Positions 1-10,270 of a stretch of 64,000 bases of DNA are shown one piece after another. Under the pieces are notes generated by a model. The model was given only the letters and a program-made list of their open reading frames with translations, did not search any database and was not told the origin of the DNA. The DNA is from Ampelocalamus luodianensis (lineage: Eukaryota; Streptophyta; Magnoliopsida; Poales; Poaceae). Where the stretch lies: assembly GCA_036346255.1 (NCBI GenBank), contig CM070638.1:41912394-41976393 (forward strand), read 5' to 3'. Position 1 is the stretch's first letter. Every line of letters begins with the position of its first letter. The translations under genes and the position numbers were made by a program.

Positions 1-1300
1 TGTTATGAGTCTCATCAAAGAAATCATTCTGAGTTGCTTCTAAGTGAGCTAGCTTTGAGCGAGTCTCATTTGAAATTCCAATTGAGCCGTCTTCATTGCT
101 TCTAAATTGCTAAGGATCAATCACGATTTTGAAGAATCGATTAAGTGTACCTTCAGCAGGAGCAGAGTCGCAACAGGACCTCACCCACATTTTCCTCAAC
201 CTCAACACGACGAGGGGAAGACCATCCCAGGTCGATAAGACTTGTGAAGTGATCCCAAACCACCATGGTATTCAATTTCCTTTAGAATCAATGCCATGAT
301 ATAAGGAGCATAATATATCCTCTTAATCCTATCATTCTTGGAAGATACTATGCCTTGGAGAATAACATCCACAACATCAAATTTTGTTCCTCTCATAATA
401 TGATCAATAATATTCCAAGCATGTCCTCTGACTGCATCAAAATTACCACTCTTGGGATAAAAAGTGTGATTAATGATTCTGTTGATCATGCTAGGTTCTG
501 GCTTAAGTCCAGTAATAGTACCTAGCTTATACTTGACAGAAGTGTCATAATAATCAACCCAGGCAGGAGTAAGCAAAGTTGGACTATTAAATATCTTCTC
601 CCAAGAACTGGATTGAATCCTCAACACTCTCTCAAATTCTTCTTTAGTGCTCTCCACATACCTGGTAACAGATATCCATCTTATTGAAGTCAAATCATGG
701 AGACATGCACGTGGCATAAAACCGCTCGATCAACTCATCATCATAGTTCGTTTATGCCACAAGGTCATGAAGACCCACTCTATGAAAGAGCCGATAAACA
801 CCATCAGATCTGTCTTGTTCAAGTGAACCCACTTAATCCACTTGTGATCTCAGAATTTTCTCGTGATGTCCATAAATCGCTCATAGACTTGTTCTTGAAA
901 AAGCGTGTGAAACCTTGGATTTACCGAATCGATCCGAAAGATATTGGTTCACATGTCGCTTGATTGCATACTCATCGATGAGAGCAATCTCAAGTCCGTG
1001 GGAGGATCCGAGGTGTTCCCAAATCATCCGACCGAGCGTTTTCTTCGACTCGATTCGATCGAGAATCTGTCTCGCAAGTGATAGGCTTTCTTCGATGTCG
1101 GACACGGATCTTCCTCTGCTAGTCTTTTGCCTTTCCTTTGCCTCGAGTTGGTTTTGAACTCGAGCTGCAGCTAACGAGCTCCTGAGGTTGAGATGAAGAT
1201 TTTCCTCCCTTGGAGGTCCAACCGCTTTTGAGTCATGATTCGAGTCCGAGGCATCTACCCCGAGGTAGGAAAAGGTTACAAGAAGTTTAAGGAAACACAC
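1..1300 (-). pseudogene. Extra ORF (aORF) of SIRE-1, broken, cut by window edge
   Basis: The open pieces are 1300-881 and 717-202, with coding-like sequence continuing to base 1. The 717-202 piece matches the extra ORF of SIRE-2 (28844-27461): shared blocks include FYAT, INRI followed by FYPKSG versus FFPRSG, RGTKFDVVDVI versus DGTRFDVMDLI, and YYAPYIM versus YFAPYIM. The fold resembles the uncharacterised plant domain often labelled putative plant transposon protein (PF20167-like; recalled, not searched). It lies downstream of pol, where SIRE-type elements may carry an env-like or other extra ORF. I see no membrane span supporting an envelope role. Several stops and at least one frameshift disrupt it. 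Function unknown. Confidence 0.7.
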
Positions 1301-1319
1301 AAGACGAATTAAGTGAAAT

Positions 1320-1990
1320 AGAAATGAATTTCTTTTTTCAGAGACAATCGGTCATACCATGATTATACTGACCAGATGCGACCGCATTGCGGTTGTACCG
1401 AGCCCAAGAAGCGGTTGTACCGATTTTCCTGACTGAGTTCTAGGTCAAGCATTAAAACAGGATTTTTGATGATTTTTCGTAGAGTGAATCCACGGTATAG
1501 ATGCGCAAGCATCACTAGACATCAATTATGCGCAAATGCCTAACTAGAAACTAAGAAATCATCTACATTTCGTTTAACCCTAAGAAATGTCTCCTTGAAC
1601 TGAAATCTTGCGGTAAAACTTCAATCAAAAGTGGTTTTACCTGGAGAGATTGAGGAGATGACCTCAAAGGAGGCAGGGATGAGCGGGAGAGCAAGGAATC
1701 GCCGGGGGAAAGGAAGATTTCGGGGACGAGTTCTTCGCGGCTTCGGGTAGGAGAGAGAGAGGAACGAAGGCAACTGAGACGGTATGACTGCGGATGAACC
1801 GCTGAAGGAACGAAGGAACCCTTCTAAAAAGGACAGCCCGGTCGGACCGTGAACAACCCACCGGTCGTACCGCAATGCGGTAGAACCGTAGTTATAAAGT
1901 CGGTCGTACCGAGACACGGTCATACCACATCTATAACGTCGGTTGTTCCGATTTTTCTGGGACTTCAAGAACCAGTCCTGGATTTCTTTG
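1320..1990. repeat. Array of CGGT-N3-ACCG palindromes between pol and the extra ORF of SIRE-1
   Basis: Short palindromes with arms CGGT/ACCG and a variable three-base centre recur: centres CGT, AGA, TGT and CAT are all present, together with the longer near-palindrome ACCGCA-A-TGCGGT. The same units fill the region upstream of the TATA box in this element's own LTR (8030-8580). The array lies just upstream (minus strand) of the extra ORF. No coding sequence is supported here; the open frame at 1968-1621 is a by-product of the repeats. Confidence 0.75.
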
Positions 1991-2189
1991 AGATTAGATT
2001 GATTTGCAAATGATCCTTAGTTTTACACTCAAATAAATATTAATAAGGATCATTATGCATAGACTAATGTCTATTAGAGAATATAGTTTTTATAAGCATA
2101 GATATTCTTAATAAAGTTTCAAAAGAAAACTTTTTATAAAAAAAAATCTCAAATAGCACCAATTTACTCAAAACACATGAGGCAACGTT

Positions 2190-3460
2190 TCAACCAATAT
2201 TTGAATAATCTATGACATTTAATTCATTCCTCAATTTGCAAAAATGGCTTTCATCTAATGGCTTGGTGAAAATATCTGCTAATTGATCTTCGGTTCGGAT
2301 GTGGCTAATTTCAATATCTCATTTGCCCACATGATCTCTTAGGAAATGGTGGCGAATTTCTATATGCTTGGTTCTTGAGTGTTAGACTGGATTATTTGCT
2401 ATTTTAACCGCACTTTCATTATCACACAAAAGAGGCATATTATCAATTTTAATTCCGTAATCCATCAAAGTTTGCCTCATCCAAAGTAATTGAGCACAAC
2501 AACTTCCCGTGGAAACATATTCGGCTTCGGCGGTGGATAAAGCTACGGAATTTTGTTTCTTGGATGACCATGAAACTAAGGATCTTCCTAAGAATTGACA
2601 ACTCCCCGAGGTGCTTTTTCTATCCACTTTGCAACCCGCATAATCGGAGTCCGAGTATCCAATTAAATCAAACTTAGCACCTTTAGGAAACCATAAGCCA
2701 ATGCTAGAGGAATGCTTTAAATATCTTAGTATTCTTTTTACGGCCATTAAATGACATTCTTTTGGAGATGCTTGAAACCGTGCACACATGCAAACACTAA
2801 ACATGATATCGGGCCTAGATGCGTGAGATAGAGCAAGCTACCAATCATAGACCTATAAAGCTTTAAATCTACCGATTTACCTCCCTCATTTAGGTCGAGG
2901 TGACCGTTGGTTGCCATGGGAGTTTTGATAGGTTTTGCATCCTCCATGCCAGATCTCTTGATCAAGTCCTTTGCATACTTTGTTTGGCTTATGAATGTTC
3001 CATCTTTGAGTTGCTTGATTTGAAGTCCAAGAAAATAGCTAAGTTCTCCAATCATGAACATTTCAAATTCTCTAGACATCATATCACCAAATTCTTTGCA
3101 AAAATCTTGATTAGTAGAACCAAATATGATATCATCCACATAAATTTGACATACAAAGAAGTCATCATCTAAAACTTTAGTGAATAATGTTGAATCAATT
3201 TTCTCGATTTTAAATCCTTTTGAAACTAGAAAATCTCTAAGGCGTTCATACCAAGCTCTAGGAGCTTGTTTAAGACCATAGAGCGCCTTGGAGAGTTTAT
3301 AGACATGATTAGGATTCTTAGGATCTTCAAAACCGGGTGGTTGTTCAACAAACACAAGTTCGGATATTTCTCCATTTAAGAAGGCACTTTTGACATCCAT
3401 TTGAAATAATTTAATATCAAAGCATGATGCAAAAGCAAGTAATATACGGAATTGACTCAA
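2190..3460 (-). pseudogene. SIRE-1 reverse transcriptase and RNase H (end of pol)
   Basis: The RT palm is clear: FQMDVKSAFLNG, then KALYGLKQAPRAWY, then the catalytic box YVDD (in QIYVDDIIFGST), all intact. RNase H follows with RKSTSG, ALSTAEAEY and DNESAVKIANN. The reading continues past a TAA near 2381 to HSRTKHIEIRHHFLRDH and DIFTKPLD, the usual end of copia pol, with a terminal TGA at 2192-2190. Within this tail there are two in-frame stops of the kind left by C-to-T change. There is also a frameshift near 2800. Catalytic residues remain but the polyprotein cannot be made intact. Confidence 0.92.
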
Positions 3461-3466
3461 GTCTAG

Positions 3467-4604
3467 CTACGGAGCAAAAGTTTCACCAAAATCCAAACCT
3501 TCGACTTGAGAGAAACCTTGTGCAACCAATCTTGCTTTGTTTCTTATAACCATACCATTTTCGTCTTGCTTGTTTCTAAACACCCATTTTGTACCGATGA
3601 CATTGTGTTCTCTGGGTCTATCCACTAATGTCCAAACTTCGTTTCGAATGAAATTATTGAGCTCTTCATGCATTGCAATCATCCAATCCGGATCTTCAAG
3701 TGCTTCATCTATATTCTTTGGCTCAAGAGAAGAGACAAAAGAGTAATGTTCACAAAATAAAACAACACGAGATCGAGTTTGAACACCCTTACTTACATCA
3801 CCCAATATTTGATCTATTGGATGGTCTTTTGCAATCGCATTGTGGATTTTTGGTGGTAGGTTGGATGGTTGATCATCTTCATTATTGTTTTCTTCCACTT
3901 GAATTTGACTTGTTGTGGAAGAGGTAGGAGGTTCAACTTGAGTAGAAGATGACGGTTCATCTTTCGGTTTGATGTCACCAATTTGCATATTTTCCATAGC
4001 CTTTCTTAACAATTCATCACCTACATCATCCAAATTCTCATGCCCTTCTTGGGAGCCGTTAGTTTCATCAAATTGAACATCGTGTCTTTCCTCAACTAAA
4101 CCGGAGTTTTGATTGAAGACACGATATGCTTTGCTATTTGAGGAGTAACCAAGCAAGAACCCAACATCACAACGACTTGCAAATTTTGAAAGACGAACTC
4201 CCTTTTTCAAAATATAACACTTGCAACCAAAGACACGAAAATAAGAAATGTTAGGTTTTCTTCCAACAAGGAGTTCATAGGAAGTCTTTTTCAAAAGGCG
4301 ATGCAAATAGAGACGATTTATGGCATGACAAGCGGTGTTAATTGCTTCCGCCCAAAAACTATCGGAAGTATTATATTCATCAAGCATTGTCCTAACCATT
4401 TCAATTAATGTGCGATTTTTCCTTTCGACAACTCCATTTTGCTCCGGAGTGTAGGTTGTGGAAAGTTCGTGCTTTATTCCAAGTTCATCACAAAAGTATT
4501 CAACTTTAGTATTTTTGAACTCTGAACCATTATCACTACGGATTTTCTTTATTTTGAAATCGAATTCATTTTGAGCCCGCTTTGCAAAGCTTTTGAAAAT
4601 CCGG
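3467..4604 (-). pseudogene. SIRE-1 integrase C-terminal half and RT N-terminus
   Basis: This frame carries the second and third acidic residues of the integrase core, in IRSDNGSEF and in PEQNGVVERKNRT, then the conserved copia integrase tail (GRKPNISYFRVFGCKCY, then LGYSSNSKAYRVFN). An acidic, Ser/Pro-rich linker leads to the RT entry motif (ALEDPDWMIAMHEEL, NKARLVAQGFSQ, ETFAP). It ends at a TAG at 3469-3467, where two compensating one-base indels disturb the join to the RT frame. Together with the upstream segment it forms one integrase gene split by a one-base deletion near 4604. Confidence 0.9.
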
Positions 4605-5343
4605 AGGTTTCGCTCTTGTCATCTAGAAAGAACACCCATGAATATCTAGAGTGATCATCCACGATAACTAAACAATAGCTATTTCCCCCGATACTCTTAT
4701 AGGTTGTTGGCCCAAACAAATCCATATGTAAGAGTTCCAATGGTCTAGAGGTTGACATGATACTCTTGGAAGGGTGAGAGCTTGCGACTTGTTTACCGGC
4801 TTGACAAGCACTACAAAGTCGATTTTTCTCAAACTTCACATCTTTCAAACCAACAACTAGATCATGTTTGAAAAGCTTTTTAAGTTGAATCATGCCAACA
4901 TGAGCTAGCCTTCTATGCCAAAGCCAACCCAAGAAAGTTTTTGCAATTAAACAAGTTTGTAAGCATGAAGCATTTGAGGAAAAATCAACCAAGTAAAGAT
5001 TTCCAAATCTAAAGCCTTTGAAAACTAAAGCATTATCCTTTACACTTGAAATTGACACACCTTCATTTAAGAAGGAGCAAATTAAATCAAGATCACATAT
5101 TTGAGCAACGGATAATAAATTGAAATTAAGTGATTCAACTAAAGATACATTTGAAATGGAAAGGTCATTTGAGATAGCAATTTTACCCAATCCTATTACC
5201 TTTCCTTTACTATTATCTCCAAATGTGATCTTGTCACTTCCTTTTACGTTCTCGAATGTGGTGAACATTTTCCTATCACCGGTCATGTGTTGAGTGCATC
5301 CACTATCAAGCACCCAATGTTTTCCACCGGTCTTGTAGTTCAC
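4605..5343 (-). pseudogene. SIRE-1 aspartic protease and integrase N-terminal half
   Basis: The retroviral-type protease active site is read as LDSGCTQHMTGD, the copia form of DSG with C replacing the usual third residue. It is followed by the GAG-pre-integrase zinc-binding region (HRRLAHVG, then CSACQAGK) and the first integrase Asp (LLHMDLFGPT), then VIVDDHSRYSWVFFL. The frame is open for about 245 codons before a one-base loss near 4604 shifts it. The protease would cut the Gag-Pol polyprotein; the integrase inserts cDNA. Confidence 0.92.
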
Positions 5344-6181
5344 CTACAAAACAAGAATTTCTTTTAGGTACCCAAATTTGTTTGGGTCCTTGGAGGTTAG
5401 TGACCAAGGCTTTAGGCACCCAAATAGCATTCTTTTTAGCGCCTAAAATCGAAATGCCAATAAATCTTGCAATTATTTTACCATCAATGGATTTCTTAAG
5501 CATGTAGCAAGAATCATAAATGCCATAGGATTTAACATTAATATTTAAACAAGCATTTGACATATGTCCTACCTTACCACATTTATTGCAATATTTACCA
5601 TTTTGCTTAATAAACTTTGGAGGCTTGTTTACTGGTTTCTTACCTTTCTTGGGCACATACCCAAGTCCTTCCTTATTGAATGAGCACCTTTGCTCACTTA
5701 ATAACTTGTCAAGGGTTGATTTACCCTTGAAGCATCTTTCCAAGCTCTTACTTAGCTTGGTGACTTGCTCTTTTAACTCATGATTTTCAACAATTAGCAA
5801 AGGGTCACACGTATTATTCATACCAATAATTGAATCATCATTTGAGCAACAAGATATGGATAGCAAGTCATCACAAGAGGTAGAAATACTAGACATAGTT
5901 TTAGCATTTGGCATACTTTCTACTCTTGACATCTCATTCATTAAATCACAAGTAATACCAATATTTGAATGAGATTTTTCTATATCTTTTAGGAGAAAAG
6001 AATCATGAGCTTCCTTTAGCTCCTCATAAGAGTCTTTTAGAGAAATATACTCTTTCTTTAAGACTTTAAATTTTGATTTCTCTTTTCCAATATATTCATT
6101 TAAATCTTCAACCACGTCCATTAATTCATCATATGAAGGAGCATCATTATCAATAGATTTTACCTTATCTCCTTTTGCCAT
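5344..6181 (-). pseudogene. SIRE-1 gag C-terminal region with second zinc knuckle
   Basis: This is open from 6181. An acidic, Lys/Glu-rich coiled-coil-like stretch (LNEYIGKEKSKFKVLKKEY) is followed by Ser/Cys-rich sequence, then a CCHC knuckle (YCNKCGKVGHMSNAC) and the linker AIWVPKALVTNLQGPKQIWV leading directly into the protease. SIRE-2 keeps this same linker and stops there, which is how its pol loss can be placed. The usual role is nucleocapsid binding of genomic RNA. Confidence 0.85.
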
Positions 6182-7295
6182 AAGGCATGTAGGAGACGTG
6201 AAGAGTGACGGAGTTTCCTTTATGGCGATGCCGACAAGTCCTCTTTTCTTAGGAGACTCTTCATCACTTGATTCGGAGTCGGAATCCGAATATTATTCGT
6301 CGGAATCCCACTCTCCAATGTGAGCTTCATTTTTGCCCCTTTGTGAAGCCTTTGAAAAGCTTCCTCTTTCCATCGAATTCCTTCTTCTTTAATGGTTTAT
6401 CTTTGTCATCCTTCTTGTTGGGGCAATTTGAGATTATGTGTCCCTTCTCATCACATCCATAACAATGAATGTTATTATATCTCTTGTTGTCACTTGAGGA
6501 TTGCCCTTTCTTGAATTTGTTGAAGTTGAAGTTTCGATGTGGGCGTCTTCTCATGAATTTCTTCATTTTCCTCACAAGAAGAGCGCACTCCTCATCCGAG
6601 TCTTCTTCTTCATCCTCATCATCACTTGATTCCGCTTTAGCTTTGAAAGCGGTAATTTTCTTCTTGGATGAAGATGATTCCAATAGCTCTTCCTTGTCCT
6701 TCTTGTATAGCTCGTTAGTGATGAGGTTGCCCAAAAGTCCGGTTGGTGTCATTCTTGGCAACTCGGGAGAGTTGAGAAATAATGTCACCAACGTTTCATA
6801 TTTATCCGGAAGGGCCCTAAGCATTTTGCGCACAACATCAACATCAAGAAGGTTAGTACCAAGACCTTTGAGTTCATTTATAATGTTGTTTAGTCTTGAA
6901 TACATCTCGTGATGTTTTCATTTGGCAACATTATGAATGTCTCATATTTAATCCAAGCCTATGCAACTTGGCTTCTTTGACCGTGGATGTGCCCTCATGA
7001 ATTTCGGAGAGGGTGGTCCAAATATCATGAGCGGTTTCCAAATTGCTCACTCTATTGAACTCATCCGCTCAAAGCACCAAAAGAGCATTCATTGCTTGAG
7101 CATCTAAATGAGCGCATGCTCATCTTGAACCGTGAGGATTGTTGGATCAAGAGGCATAACATAACCCTCATTTACAATTTTCCATATGTTCGGACTCATG
7201 GCTTTTAAGAAAATAGACATTCTAATTTTCCAATAAGAATAATTTGAGCCATCAAACAAAGAAGCCTTTCCTATATGCATACCCTCACTAGCCAT
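6182..7295 (-). pseudogene. SIRE-1 gag N-terminal and middle region
   Basis: The start (7295) encodes MASEGMHIGKASLFDGSNYS, then YWKIRMSIFLKAM, the typical copia gag entry with the FDG-YxxWK signature. After a broken stretch (6906-7103) the frame resumes as a UBN2-type gag core (INELKGLGTNLLDVDVVRKML, RALPDKYETLVT), an acidic Ser/Asp/Glu run and a CCHC knuckle (CYGCDEKGHIISNC). The start is chosen because it lies about 40 bases from the primer site and aligns with the SIRE-2 gag start. It is inactivated by internal stops. Confidence 0.88.
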
Positions 7296-7335
7296 CTTTT
7301 CTCTCTTAGACGGTAAAGTCTAATAAATTGAGAGA

Positions 7336-7351
7336 CCAAGCTCTGGTACCA
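7336..7351 (-). other. SIRE-1 primer-binding site
   Basis: On the minus strand, two bases after the 5' LTR, the sequence TGGTACCAGAGCTTGG is present. It matches the 3' end of plant initiator tRNA-Met (TGGTATCAGAGC) with one change. It would prime minus-strand cDNA synthesis. Confidence 0.9.
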
Positions 7352-7990
7352 CTTGTAGGATCAAGGATAACCGACTAGAGGGGGGGTGAATAGGAGGTTT
7401 TTAAACTTTTAAACAAATTAACGAGATAAGATAATTAATAACTTAGTCTAAACAAATTATACTTCTAGCTAAACAATACAAGCACAAAGATCAAGCTAGA
7501 AATATAAATGCGGAAGGGTAAAGACTAGAAATAACCACAATGAGACAACGATGTTTTCCCGTGGTATCGAAGACTTGCCGGTCTTCACTAGTCCACGTTG
7601 AGGGAGCTTGAACCAATCAAGCCGGCTCCACGTATTAAGCCTTTCCTCGATCACTATTGGTTGTTCTTCCTCCATCATGGAGATGGTGAACACCAAACCA
7701 CTCACAATATGGGCACCGGGCCTCTTCACAATCTTCTTGAAGAGATCACCGTGCAATCACCGCTAAGCCGCCTAGGAGTTCGGCAAAAACTCCAAGAGTA
7801 ACAAACCAAGACCTTCGCTTGACGACACTCAAGTGCAATAGGATCAACTAGAATGATGAATGCACTTTGAATGAGCTTAACAACCTCTCAAAGAGTGAAC
7901 AAATGAATTTGAGGAGTTGAATGAATGCACAAGGCTCTAAGGATGTTAAATGTGGTCTAGCTTCCTGCCCTTGTGCAGTTGGGGGGGGGG

Positions 7991-7998
7991 TATTTATA
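7991..7998 (-). promoter_or_regulatory. TATA box of SIRE-1 LTR
   Basis: The minus strand reads TATAAATA between GG and CC flanks. It is about 940 bp from the LTR 5' end and immediately downstream of the CGGT/ACCG palindrome array. The same TATAAATA in the same setting occurs in the SIRE-2 LTRs. Confidence 0.65.
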
Positions 7999-8029
7999 CC
8001 ACCCACCAACAAAAACGACCGTTGGAGAG

Positions 8030-8580
8030 TCATACGGAAAAATACCGAAATGCGGTATGACCACTAACTAAGGTGCGATGCGACCGCACCAAAGACCAAC
8101 ACCGTAACGGTTAGAATAGTGGCAATAAATGACTCGACATAGCCGTTGAACAACCCTTGCGATACGATCGCTAACTATCTTGCGATTTATCAGCAACCTC
8201 CTGGCCATACCGCATGTGGAGCGGCGACGACCAACCAAGGGTTTTCGTAAGACCGAGATGACATGCTCTCTGTAAAAAACGTACCGCCATACAAGAATCG
8301 GAACAACCACAGCTCGGTACGACCGTTTTTCAATATCGGTACAACCGATTTTCCCAGAGAGCTCTAAGTTAGAAATGCAACGGTTCAGGTTTTATACAAC
8401 CGCCAACAAACAAACGGAACGACCGCAATGCGGTAGTACCGCTCTGAGAGCCGGTCGTACTGCATTAGCGCCTGGTTGGCTGAGGAGTTCATAAATCGGT
8501 AGAACCGCCAAGTAACATGCGGTCATACCGCACCAATCGGTACTACCGTCCGAGAGACGTCGGTATGACCGATTTTTGAC
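8030..8580. repeat. CGGT-N3-ACCG palindrome array in SIRE-1 U3
   Basis: At least eight units of CGGT (or GCGGT) with a three-base centre and ACCG (or ACCGC) are visible, including CGGTACGACCG, CGGTAGTACCG, CGGTAGAACCG, CGGTCATACCG, CGGTACTACCG and CGGTATGACCG. They sit just upstream of the TATA box on the minus strand. Spacing between units is irregular, so this is a cluster, not a simple tandem repeat. Confidence 0.8.
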
Positions 8581-9022
8581 ACTTATCTCAAAGGCTTTTG
8601 GAAAACAAAACCAGTTGTATGCATGATCCTAAATTGATCCATATTGCACAAGATCATGTATTCAAGGTACTAGTCATGATCCCTCTTAATAGTACGACGT
8701 TTAACCTAAAATCCGGTCTTCCAACCTTTTCTTCTAAGACCGGTAAAATACAAAAAGATCACTGTCTACTTATACTTGTCTTCAATCATGTAAATCTTTA
8801 TTTACCCTGCATGCTTTTTATCCTTGAACCCACCAAGAGGTCTTAACCTTGTAAATACTCAATAAACACATTAGTCCAATAATCACATATAATCATTAAT
8901 TACCAAAACACGATTTTAGGGGCCTAGATACTTTCACCCGCCAACCACGTCGCCGCGCACGCGTCGCCGCCGCACATGCTGCTGCCGCCAGCATTCCCTA
9001 CTCCCACCGCCTCTCCCTGACC

Positions 9023-9030
9023 TATAAAAG
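9023..9030 (+). promoter_or_regulatory. TATA box in plus-strand gypsy LTR
   Basis: TATAAAAG lies between CC and GCC, followed by a GC-rich leader, as in other large grass gypsy LTRs. It supports a plus orientation for this LTR. Confidence 0.6.
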
Positions 9031-9714
9031 GCCACCCAGGGCAAGCCTCCGACCCCTTCCCCCACCACACCACCTCCCCTTCGCTTCCTCTTCTCCGGAA
9101 CCGGCGAATTTTGGAGAAGAGCCGCCGCCACTGTTCTTCTTCTTCGTTGAGCCGACGCCGATTCTCCACCTCCGTCCACCCAAGCTCCGAATCGAGCCCA
9201 CGGTTAGCTTCCTCTCACCGCCGCCTACCTTTTCCCCACCATCCTCCACCCTCAAACCCGCCGGAACATCACCAGCACCGAGCTCTACCGCCGCCTTCCT
9301 CACGGCCACCGTCGCCCCGCCACCACAGACCTCCCCGAGCTCCACCACCACCACCACCCCCGAGTTCCCCTCACTCCACTGATGCTTAAGCCCCTTTCCC
9401 CTGGCCGGAAAGTCGTCGGAACGCCGCCAGCTTCGTCCCCTGCTCCGGCCAGCCGCCCACCTCGCTGCCGCACCATTTCCGCACCTCCACTGCTCCTCAA
9501 AACCTCCAAAATGGAACCACCTCGCCTCCCTGATGCTCCCCGCACCATCCACTCCCGCCGTCGGTCACCGTCGCCGCCGCAAACGCCGTTGCCGCCGGCT
9601 CGGGCAGAGCCGAGCGCGCTGGCCTTCGGCCGCGCTGCTCAAGGCCGCCCGAGGCTGGGCCTCTGTGGCCTGCCCGATTTGGGCCGAAGCCCATTTGAGC
9701 ATCGGGCTCAGCCC

Positions 9715-10270
9715 AACACTGTTCACAACACGTGAACAGTGAAATCCAATACTGTTCAATGAACAGTAACTCCTTTACTGTTCATTCCGAAAAACGAAAA
9801 CACTATTCCAAGTCCGAAAAATGCACAGTAAATCCCTTTACTGTTCATATTCATCCGAAAACAGTGAAACCCCTTAATGTTCAGATTATTTGCTGTTCAT
9901 TAACCAAAAACAATAAATCCTATTATTGCCCACTGATCCATTGTCAGATATGAATAGTAAATTGATACTATTCATTGCCCGACACGGTCTTTGCCCAACA
10001 CTCTAATTTGACATTACATGTCAAATTTGATCGCCTCGAACCCAGAAAACCCACTCACCGTTTATTCTTTTAAATTAGCCTAAACACTGGCTATTGCACA
10101 GTAGCTATTTACTGTTCACCCGATAAAACCGAAAACACTATTCATAACCCAGAAATGGAATTCCCTGTTCATTTCCGACCGAACAGTAAACCCTAATTAC
10201 TGTTCGAAAACCAAAATCTAGTTACTGTTCAGATCCAATATTTGTGTATGAATAGTAAAAATACTACTAT
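9715..10270. repeat. Dispersed ACTGTTCA / TGAACAGT repeat cluster
   Basis: The octamer ACTGTTCA or its complement TGAACAGT, with close variants such as CTATTCA and GAATAGTA, recurs more than a dozen times in about 550 bp. In places the two orientations abut (ACTGTTCA-A-TGAACAGT near 9753), making a perfect palindrome. It is within the LTR downstream of the TATA, so it would be transcribed. Confidence 0.7.

Larger units (their letters stand above)
1..8936 (-). mobile_element. SIRE/Maximus-type Ty1-copia retrotransposon (SIRE-1), 3' end outside window
   Basis: Read on the minus strand, the order is 5' LTR (8936 to 7354), tRNA-Met primer site, gag, protease, integrase, RT, RNase H, a spacer with palindromes, and an extra ORF running off the left edge. 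Integrase before RT defines Ty1-copia. The long gag with zinc knuckles, the LTR start TGAAAGTATCTAGGCCCC and the ORF after pol point to the SIRE/Maximus group. The 3' LTR and left target duplication are not in the window. Reading frames carry scattered stops and one-base indels, so this copy is dead, but domain motifs are well preserved. It interrupts a plus-strand gypsy LTR at 8937. Confidence 0.93.
7354..8936 (-). repeat. SIRE-1 5' LTR
   Basis: The LTR is 1583 bp, bounded by TG at 8936 (minus reading TGAAAGTATCTAGGCCCC) and CA at 7354, next to the primer site. On the minus strand it has a dense palindrome region (8580-8030) and then a TATA-box candidate (7998-7991). A ten-plus run of G at 7980 lies beside the TATA. 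The partner LTR is beyond the left edge, so age cannot be estimated here. Confidence 0.9.

Noticed and set aside
1621..1968. 115-codon minus-strand frame with repeated RYDR-like motifs
   Set aside because: The protein repeats are translations of the CGGT/ACCG palindromes, not a conserved protein.
9022..9735. Several long overlapping open frames (Pro/Arg/Ser-rich) on both strands
   Set aside because: They occur in every frame of a GC-rich LTR leader and have no domain; composition explains them.
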